Shown here: in pieces, positions 55,969 through 64,000 of the stretch
How positions within the stretch are numbered: position 1 is the stretch's first letter
How the letters are laid out: every line of letters begins with the position of its first letter
NCBI RefSeq assembly: GCF_000350225.1
Contig: NW_005179300.1
Span: forward strand, 339,200 to 403,199
From: Chondrus crispus
Lineage: Eukaryota > Rhodophyta > Florideophyceae > Gigartinales > Gigartinaceae
Length of the DNA stretch: 64,000 nt
Reading direction: 5' to 3'
Translations under genes and position numbers: made by a program
The notes under the pieces: model-generated
Told to the model about the DNA's origin: nothing
Database searches by the model: none
The model's input: the letters and a program-made list of their open reading frames with translations, nothing else

Positions 55969-58349
55969 GGCCCAGAGGAGAGAGGAGATCGCCGGCATGG
56001 CGGGTGTGGTGGAGTCTCGAACGTCGAGACGCTTCCTTTAATACGTTCAAGAAGACCCCGCGAGAAAAGGACGGACGGTCGCGAGAAGATCTAGCACTGC
56101 CGTCCACTGGCCCGTACGATGAGACCGGGAGCGCGACGGTGCGGACGAACACGTCGACTCGACAAATTGCGCCCGTTGACGACATGGCGGAGTGTAGGGG
56201 CTGCCAATCTTGGCTGACGGGTGACCTCCTCGGAAGCGTCTAGGTCCGGGCCGTATAGAGAGGCAGCGAGGAGGGGTTAGAAGGTGCCACCCCGGAAATC
56301 GCGTAGTTGCGGAAAGCGCGGGGGGTGAAAGGGATCTTAGAAACAAGGACACAGACTACGAAATGGAACTCTTCCCAAGCTATCTCCGCGAACTCCTACG
56401 AAGGTGCCGTCTACTGCACTCCCCGTCCGTACGGGAGCCTCAAGAAGCGATGATTGTCGTCGTCTGACAAGAATGCTGACAGCGCAACAGTTGACGATTA
56501 TTTCAGTACTGGAAGCGTCCGAGGACGCGCGAGAAGGAGAATCCAACCGCGATGATATAAGCCCACGGACAAGAACTGTTCGTAACCGTGACGCGCGCCC
56601 CTGAGGGGACGATCATCCCTAAGTAGGGCGGGACGACGGACTAGTGGTATGTTCGAAAACGACGGTCTGGTCGGCGTCATCATGGGCGCGAGGGACGGCA
56701 AGCGGATACACGTACAGGCATCTATAGGGGGTGATTCTCCGATCCACGCGGGGGCGCGCAGCGCGTAGGTAGCGGAGCTTCCGAGGCAACCTATGGAAAC
56801 ATCGTCCGACGCTTACGTCGCGCAACGATCCGGTTTCTGCCGGAACAACTGCGTGATCCCCAAGCGACAAACGCGAGCTCCTTGGGAGTTCACACGCAAG
56901 GATACGAATTTGGGAGGTTGAGATTGGGAGGCTTTTGCGCGCTTTAGGGGTTCCTGAACGAGAAGCGTATGTAATGGACTGCCTGTCTACCGTCCAAAGT
57001 ATTCTCTGCTTCGACTTAAGATCTCCCTCGCCGGAGTTTCAACCGAACATTGTGTCGTAGAGACCGACGGAGAGAGGAGTTGATGCCAGTAGCAAGTACG
57101 CGTACTCAGGGCAGAACATTCCGCATTTGCGAAATGCTGTGGAGGCCTTTGGTCATGACTTCATCCTGCCTGGCGTACGAGGAGGTTAGGGGCAATCAGG
57201 AGAAAAAAGAAAGGCGAATGTTGCGTGCCGCTCAACAAGACCGCTGGCGAAGGATCCGTGGCAATTAGAAAGCTGGCCTTGGTGGGGACACCAACCCATC
57301 GCCCCAGCTTCGAGAGCTCGAAGCCCCGGACTCCGAAGTCGATTATGCAGATGAGGACTGCAACCGAGAATTGACCCGAGGACAGCCTCCACTACCGCAC
57401 GCGTGGGTACTGGAATGAGCGACGACGAGTGGACCGCTGAACGCACGAGAATTGTACAAAACGATCTTGTCAACGCTACGCTCCCCCTACCGTACGGGAC
57501 CCAGAGCTTCCACAAAGACGTATCGCCTTTCGCGTACCTGCATGCGGTGCGGGCAGGCCAGGAGAGGACGGCATGGGCGCCCTCTGACCGCGTAGAGAGG
57601 CTATATAGAAGGAAAACGGTAACGCGATAAGGGCGATACCCAGCGAGAAGTCGGTTGCCGTCGAGAGGGACGACGAGGAAGCGAGTAGTGTTGAAGGGAC
57701 AACCGCCGCACGAACGGACACGCTGTCGCCACCCTCGACGTCCAGCCCCCTCGCTGTCGGCGCCGACACTGCCGTCATGACCCTTCACATACACCCCATT
57801 TCTCTGTGGACGTCCGGGGACCGCGAAAAGGAACCCAGCGCGGAAGGCCACATACCCGAAAATCACGGGCGACGCCATGACCAAGGTGATAGTGCACCCG
57901 CGGGTTTAGGAACGAGAGTAAGAAAGCCTAGAGGGACGTTATTCTGAAGAGGAAACGAGAACGGCCGCGTAGGGGACCGTGAAGACAGTCACCCCGCAGC
58001 CATGGAACAAAGACCTACAGGGCCGGACTGGAGACTGCCTCAGACAGCATACGCGCGGTGGCTTAAAATGGAAACATCGGGAAGGAAGGGGGACGACGTC
58101 CCGATGAATCGGAAACAAGATACGCAGCTGAGTTTTAAGCAGGGAAGAGCAAAAAGGAAGGAAATCCCGCTCTCAGAACGAAATGGAAGCGACCCGCTCT
58201 TGACAGGGTTGAAGCTGGCGTGGGGAAGACAGGGTCGCGCCAGCGGACGCTGCGTAGAGGCGCGTTAAGAGATGCGCAAGGCAGGCCAGCACCGAGGCTC
58301 GATATAACGGACATCGATCGCATAGGGGATGCGAAACATAACCCCCCCA
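55969..58349 (+). other. Unassigned DNA, possible cargo of the LTR H element
   Basis: GC-rich DNA between LTR C and the pol-end motif of LTR H. ORFs such as 57884-57186 (minus, 232 codons) and 57403-57630 have no recognisable motif and oppose each other. If LTR H belongs to E1, this is the right half of E1's cargo, split by the A-to-C block; that is inference. Confidence 0.35.
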
Positions 58350-58394
58350 CTCTCGGAAGAGTGAACGCGGACGTTCACGCCTAAGGGGGGGCTA
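58350..58394 (+). other. Pol-end remnant and purine tract before LTR H
   Basis: Codons VNADVHA and stop, identical to the E2 pol end, then CCTAAGGGGGGGCTA directly before the LTR. No further pol precedes it. Confidence 0.7.
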
Positions 58395-59015
58395 TGTAGC
58401 GTAATCGCGAAGGTGACTATTTACTGCTGGGGGCGGCTACTGTACACCAATGACACGTTTTACAGCGCGTGCGCGCGCGGCTGTAAGTACGCGCTTACTG
58501 CTCGCTGTGCCCGTGTACAGCGGGGCGATCCGGAGTAAGGCGCGCGAGCTTACCGTGTAAGCCACTAGATAGATACTGTAGTATGTTATGATAGATTACT
58601 TACTTGTATATTAAATGACAGGGCGACCGGCGGGGAAGGGAGGAACAAGACAAGCACGGGCTTCGAACCAGATCCTCGACCGCAGGTCTAACCCCGTCCG
58701 CTTATTCTAAACGCGTTCCCTTAACGCGAGCGCGTTAACCAAGAACTAACGCGGGTAGTGGTCGCGATACGTACGCGAGCGAGCCGGATCCGCCTCCGCC
58801 CGTCGGCGCCAGAACGTTAACTAGCGCCGCCTCGGGGCGTTGAGCGCGTCGATCCGCTCTAACGTGTACGCGTCCGCGACCGCTCCCCACCGCTCTACCA
58901 CGCTACCACCGCCCCCGTTCGTTCTAGTGTTTGTGTGTTTTTCTCTCTCTCGCGTTAGCACAGGTCTTACGCGAACCTAGCTAAACCCCCACCGCGACCG
59001 GGGGTTTATGCTACA
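58395..59015 (+). repeat. LTR H of gypsy family E
   Basis: 621 bp from TGTAGCGTAA to TTATGCTACA, homologous to LTR F (for example the ACCGCTCTACCACGCTACC block and the TATATTAAAT region). A 3' LTR by its purine-tract neighbour. Confidence 0.85.
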
Positions 59016-60015
59016 CCCACCAGCCTCTCACAGAAATACTTTCAGAACTCCTGCTAGCGGTATTTACGGACAACTTCTCGCAACTCAGAGCAGTAGGGAC
59101 GATATGGACAAAATTTTGCGCTCTCTCGCAGTGATGTTGGTCCAGGATGAACATGATTCGATGCATGACGATACTTTGTTTGATTCTTCCTTGATAGTGT
59201 GGAATGAATCAAACGGACTTGAGGTGCCGAGTGATGTATCACTCCATTTTCGTTTCGCCAGTCCGCCTCCTGCCATTATGGCTCGTTTCCAACTACTCAT
59301 TCATCCATCTTCAGCTGTGGAAACGGACAGAATGAGTCAAAGGTGTAATGAGGACTTCATAGTAGAAATTGCGCAAGAGGAGAATTCTTCCGAGCAAGAA
59401 GGTAGCAGAACTTGAAACCCCGACACTGAGGCATGAAAAACGTGTTGCGAATGTGCAAAAGCTTGGAAGAGGTTGAAAGGGTATTGCGAAAGAGAATTGT
59501 TTCGGGCTCACTGCTGTAACTTCGAGTGGTTATTGGAAGAGAAAGACCGCATCACTCATGAATCATTCGATTTCTCACTATCGGAATCGTCGAAGCTACT
59601 TTTGACGAAGCCATTGTCACTGAAATCGGCGTGGATGTCGCGATCATATGGTCCGATATTATTAGGAGAACAAAGCAATCGTTTTCTGGAATGTGTCAAA
59701 GATATGCTTGAAGTCGGCGGGCATGAAATTATCTTTTGCTTTGCAATGAACTTCACGAGATGGGTTAACCTTTTCAAATCATGCACAGATGAAGACGGCA
59801 AAACGCCCTCCTTTGAAGTGGATGAGATTCATTTCCTACTCCTCAACGACCGGGATGGTTGGTGTAGACAATGCACATGCGATAATCAATTCTACTTTGC
59901 CACTCACGCAGAAAGAATTGAGGATGGCGTCCAGAGGGCTCCTTATGACCGGCGGGACTCATCTCGAGAGGACTGTTCATGCGAAAAGGTCGCTGTGGTG
60001 CAATGCGCCTGGTAG
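59008..60015 (+). pseudogene. Unrecognised coding sequence trapped between two LTRs
   Basis: One frame from inside the end of LTR H to just inside LTR D, with only two stops close together (TGA 59413 and TGA 59434). The apparent Met at 59008 and the last residues are LTR sequence, so the true segment is about 59016-59993 and truncated at both ends. Composition is protein-like and less GC-rich than the LTRs, with DDMDKILRSLAVMLVQDEHD and RWVNLFKSCTDEDGK. No domain recognised. It may be a host exon (the stop pair could mark a tiny intron) or a retroelement remnant. Confidence 0.4.
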
Positions 60016-61107
60016 GCAGTGGGCAAGGCCGAAGACCCTCACGGTCGGAAAACAAACGAACAAACGAAACAACCAAAGCCGCCGCCGGCGCAATGCCACG
60101 GAGTGGTCGGAGCTCCCTTTCCCTTTATGCGGGCTTTCGGCCCGCGGTTGCTCGAATCCCAAAAACGGGTGGCAAAGGAAGAAACGCCCGGCCCGGGATT
60201 ATAGGTGTGGTAGAGACTTGAAAAGGCAAATGCTCGACGAGTGCGGGTGTCTAGGCAAACCGAACCCGCTGGGTCGTAAATCCAATGCTCGTGGAGCGCC
60301 TTCATACCTTCTACCCTTGATAAGGTCTTCGACGGGGACGTCGCAACTTATCCCGTCGGGAAAGAATAAAACGTAGCAGCGCTACACCGTCGTACCGCCC
60401 GATGGCAAAGTACCAACGCCGAATCGATGGCAACCAGATTCCGATAGAACCAACGCTATCTTATATAGGAGATAAGATCTTCGTCGAAGGCGTCGTCGCA
60501 ACAGCCTCCGACGGAACGGACAACAATAGCAGCGCTATACCTTCGTATTACCAGATAGAAAAGTACCAACACCGGATCGGTCGCGACCAGATTCCGATGG
60601 AACCAACTCTGAGAAAAGCACCACTGGTGCACCAACACAGAAGCCCGATGGCTAATGACGTCACGTTGCGGATCGCAATACTACAAGGTGGGACCAACTC
60701 AAGATTAAGGGAAATTAGGATAGAGAAATGAAGGAAAAAGAAAGGGGACCCCGAGCGCTGAAGGATGCCGTAGGCTTAGATAAAAGGGAGCGTCTTGGTA
60801 GAGACGGACTTCGACCAAGGCGACATTCAACTCCGGCAACTCGGGTTACCTTTACTGACTTGGTGGTCAGTGGGCTAAGGTATATATCGCCCTGCCGGAG
60901 CCATTACAGTAGCCCGCGACGCTAGATCCTAGATCTAATCTAATGTCAGCAAAATTAATGCTAACTAATTCACTAAAAAAATAATAATTAAAATGAAAAC
61001 TGTGCAAATATTCACACGTGTGTCCCCCAATCCCGGACTACATTATTCACATTCCAACTTAGTTTCTTTTCCCTTCACCCCCTTGTGCAACCCCTTATTG
61101 CACTACA
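59994..61107 (-). repeat. LTR D of gypsy family B, reverse orientation
   Basis: 1114 bp on the minus strand, starting TGTAGTGCAATA at 61107 and ending CATTGCACCACA at 59994. It is the most diverged of the four family-B LTRs. Flanks do not form a target duplication (GTCGC, TATCC), so it is probably the 3' LTR of an element extending rightward. Confidence 0.85.
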
Positions 61108-61210
61108 TATCCCCATTCTGAGCGTCCTTGCACATGTGCTTCGCTCCTTGATCTCCAGCTGCATTTTCCATCTCGACTCTTTTTCAGCTTTCTCCTGACC
61201 GACGGTCACC

Positions 61211-63133
61211 ATGGGCAAGGAAAAGACGAAACCCACACCTCCTGTATCGCCGAGGCGAGCGAGCGAGACTATCATCCGCAAACGCCTGGGTGTTGGCTTC
61301 GCTGCCTAGTCTCGGGCTTCCCGTCGGTTTCTTTCCATCCCTCGACTTCCCCCTTATGATCCTCCTTCACAAACGATTTTCCAACCCACTCCCCAAATCA
61401 CTCCTTCTCCTCGTCGCTACTCCTCCCTCGCAGAACTACACGACAAATCCATGCGTGCGCATCCCCTCTTGTTCGCGGCTGATCCTTGGTTCTGCGATCT
61501 TGGCGTTCGCGACACTATGAATATCGAAGATAAATTTGCTGACGGCCCTGGTATAAATAAATTTGCCGACGGCGCTGGTATATTACCCGGTAACCTCCCC
61601 CTTGTGGCCATCCATTCCTACGATTGGCGAGCCCGCATCGCGGTTCCTCCTTTTATTTTGCGCCGCTACTCCCCTCATGGTCGTCATGTACTCTCCGCGC
61701 GGTTTATGTCCGCGGTCTACGATCGCCTCGAATTACAACTGACCGACGGTCTCATACCTGCCAGTTATTTTTGTGACACCTGGCAGTACCGTACGGAAGT
61801 AGAGTGATCTTACTTAGAGCATGATCAAATGGACCGCCGGGGATTCCGTAAGAGAGGCAAATCTCCTTTGGTATAACCAACGGACTGCCACCGACGAAGC
61901 CATGTTCTGGACGCGAGCCATCATTCCGGAAAATTTCCGTCATCTCAAACGCGGGAACCTTCCCTTCTTCCAACTTACTGTATGAGCGGGGCGTCGTCTC
62001 CGTTCGGACACCGGCTACTTCGTATCATACCACATGCTAGAGGCGCGAGAAATTGCGCGAGACCATTACACAAATCGTTATCAAAAAATCCCTTCCTAGT
62101 GGGGACAGTTCGAAGTGTGTCAGGGTTTTTGGGCAGAGCTTGGTCCAGTGCTCACTTATTACGGAAGTTATCTTTGCGATCCGCGGCACGGGCTTTGGGT
62201 CGTATTCCTCACCGAATGGTGTGGTAAAGTGTCAGCGACATTACTCTGGGAAACCTATGACTGCTGGCGTCTTTGGTTTCTGCCTCCTAAACTAATCGAA
62301 CGCATGAAATTGCTCGATTTCACAGTCCCTCTGGGCGGTGCGGATGTTGATAGCGAAGTCCATTTGCTGCTCGACAAAATAGAGAGCGTGAACTGGGACG
62401 CGATTCCGCGTCAAAATTCTTCCCGCTCCGTCACGCACCAACGTCTATCATTCTCCCCCGGACGGACTCGCTGTGCAGCAGGCGATTTAGCCTGGTTCAA
62501 CCCGTGGTCAGGATCCCTGTCTTCAGCGGCGAAGGCTCAGCTGAGCCGCCGATTTGGGAATCAAATTCCCCTCCCCGTCACCGAACTAGTTATACCCACA
62601 GACCCCCGAGTCTCCAATATCTGCACAAGGCCATCACGACCTTCATCTCCGCGTTCTCGCGTCACTGCCGCTACGCCTCCTGTAGCTACTCGCGGCTCCC
62701 TCAACCTCCATTGTCCAGCCGGTCTCACCAGCTGTGCCGTCAATTCACTTGAGGTCCCAGCTTGTCCATCCTCCGCCATCTCTCCCGTGCACGAGCTCTC
62801 CCCCTGGCGTCCTCGTTGGAGGTCAGATCTCCAAGGACAGAGGCCACTGAGAGCCTGTTTGTCCGTGCAATTCCCAAAAGCCGAGGGGAACCAACCCCTC
62901 TCCTCCTCTCTCCAACACGTGACCTCAAACCCGCGTCGCGTGAGGCGACTTCTCCTTCACTCAAAAATTCCAAAAAATCTTGCCCTACTTCAGATGTGTG
63001 CGCTTCCGTCCTGCGCGCTCATGGCGTGGCGACGGAACCCATCAAAGAGGTTTCGTTGGAGGACCTCAGGATCCTCGCTCGACTACTCACATTTCCTCCG
63101 GAAGGTAAATCCTTCCGTGAGTCGCCTCCGTAA
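61211..63133 (+). pseudogene. Antisense-ORF family protein, full-length but decayed copy
   Basis: Begins MGKEKTKP 104 bp from the start of LTR D, pointing away from it. Conserved blocks in order: RKRLGVGF, IPRLPP, AELHDKSMR, FADGAGILPG, IHSYDWRARI (to 61800), then GYFVSYHMLE, LWVVFLTEW, WETYDCWRLWFLPPK, LLLDKIESVNWDAIP and finally LRAHGVATEP and LEDLRILARLL. It is broken by TAG 61307, TGA 61805, TGA 61983, TAG 62097 and at least two frameshifts (near 61810 and between 62500 and 62990). The middle aligns with the intact 553-aa protein at 22726. No known domain. Confidence 0.65.
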
Positions 63134-63229
63134 TTTGCCCTCGACCTCCAGCTCATGAGGTGGTACCTCGTCGGAGTGGCGCTGTTCGCAACGTCACCCT
63201 CATCCCTTGGAAAAATAAATGAAACCCTC

Positions 63230-63640
63230 CTGAGTACTCCTTCATCCTTCAAATTTTCTCCTCTTTTCTCATGCGCCCCGTCACCACGGACTTCCTCCTC
63301 TATAACCTGCAGTACAGACCTCCTCCTCTTTTCCTTTCCTTTTCCTTCTGCGCCCCGTCGCCGCGGTCGCATCTTCCTCATCACTTCCTTTCCTCCTCTT
63401 TTGCTTGTTCAGTGGGTCCCTGCTACTGCAGTCGCACATCACCTATTACCCTCTCTCTTACTTTGCTCATCCGCAAGAGGCCGCCGACCAGAGGTGATGC
63501 GATCATTAACATTCCTTCGTTTACTGGCCTCTCGGTGCCTACAGAAGGGCTCCCGTTCTTCCTGGCCTTCAGGCCTTCTCGATGCCTACCTCCGCACCTC
63601 AGCGAGAGAATGTACCAGCTCTCTAGTGCGTGAATACCTC
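63230..63640 (+). repeat. Polypyrimidine tract region, second copy
   Basis: CCTCCTCTT-rich sequence followed by CTGCTACTGCAGT and TTCAGGCCTTC, matching the minus strand of 53560-54060 in order. Confidence 0.6.
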
Positions 63641-64000
63641 CCTTTGCGGTTTCCAGACTGGTGAATGATCCCGATCAGTCCCTTTTCTGACGTCATCGAC
63701 GTCTATACACAATCTTCATGTGCAATATCCTCTAAGTCAAGAGACTCATGACTTTGATCCTCATATTTCCATTTTTTCTTCTTTATTTTGTACTTCTGTT
63801 GTGTGCGGTCCGAGCATCCCCAAGCGCAGCGACATTACTTCTACATTCTCTTTCTTACCTGATCCCTCCACACACACAGTTTCCTCGTTGTCTCCGCTAA
63901 CAATTCCCCGCATGGTATTTTTCTGGAAAAAGAAAACAAAGTAGGCGACATCATCAATGGGTGATGAGTGCGGATCGCGAGGCGTTGCTAGTGTGACGGA
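63641..64000. other. Window end, unassigned
   Basis: No recognisable feature. If LTR D belongs to a minus-strand gypsy element, this would be its post-pol region, with pol beyond the window. Confidence 0.35.

Noticed and set aside
57186-57884. 232-codon minus-strand ORF
   Set aside because: No recognisable domain, opposed by an equally plausible plus frame; probably GC-driven.
58645-58720. tRNA-like sequence with a GGTTCGAAGCC B-box on the minus strand inside LTR H
   Set aside because: The arms do not pair as a T-stem and no acceptor stem can be formed; the matching LTR F region has diverged at this word.

Overview
The window reads as nuclear DNA of a photosynthetic eukaryote. Two genes carry chloroplast-targeting-type N-termini: a WCGPC thioredoxin, and a metallo-beta-lactamase-fold protein preceded by the ferredoxin-like cysteine motif known from plant and algal proteins. 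The host genes have few, short GT-AG introns. Genes cluster in a small island next to very large, nested transposon blocks. That pattern suits a red alga of the florideophyte type, but this is inference: nothing in the window names the species.

Region 1 (1-13.5 kb) is the host gene island. It holds a 5'-truncated SMP/EF-hand/C2 protein, a type II membrane family-2 glycosyltransferase, a plastid-type thioredoxin (3 exons), two unrecognised divergent ORFs, and a two-exon ferredoxin-like/MBL-fold protein. Long unassigned intergenic DNA separates them. The region ends in homopolymers and a 154-N assembly gap.

Region 2 (13.9-27.2 kb) is transposon-rich. An intact piggyBac-like element (635-aa transposase, inverted ends, CTAG target duplication) sits inside a repeat whose unoccupied copy lies at 25.57-25.97 kb. 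A decayed Ty1/copia element on the minus strand follows (gag, protease, integrase, RT-RNase H). Then comes a 553-aa ORF between 77-bp direct repeats with a ~105-bp tandem array, and a broken DDE_1 (pogo/Tigger-like) transposase.

Region 3 (27.2-64 kb) is a nest of Ty3/gypsy chromoviruses from two families. Family E (E1, plus strand, 28.1 kb onward; E2, minus strand, 42.2-35.2 kb; LTRs F and H) ends pol with a chromodomain and a purine tract, then carries a 'cargo' segment, then a second copy of the pol-end/purine-tract motif just before the LTR. E2's cargo holds sense-oriented fragments that look like two host genes: a GT4 glycosyltransferase and a pyridine-nucleotide-disulphide oxidoreductase. 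Family B (LTRs A, B, C, D of about 1.05 kb) has gag and pol in one frame, broken only by nonsense codons.

The most novel signal is a protein family seen three times (22.7-24.4 kb; 54.8-54.2 kb minus; 61.2-63.1 kb). Each copy is divergent from, and about 100-175 bp away from, the start of an LTR, so it would be an antisense ORF near the 3' end of these retroelements. I recognise no known domain in it.
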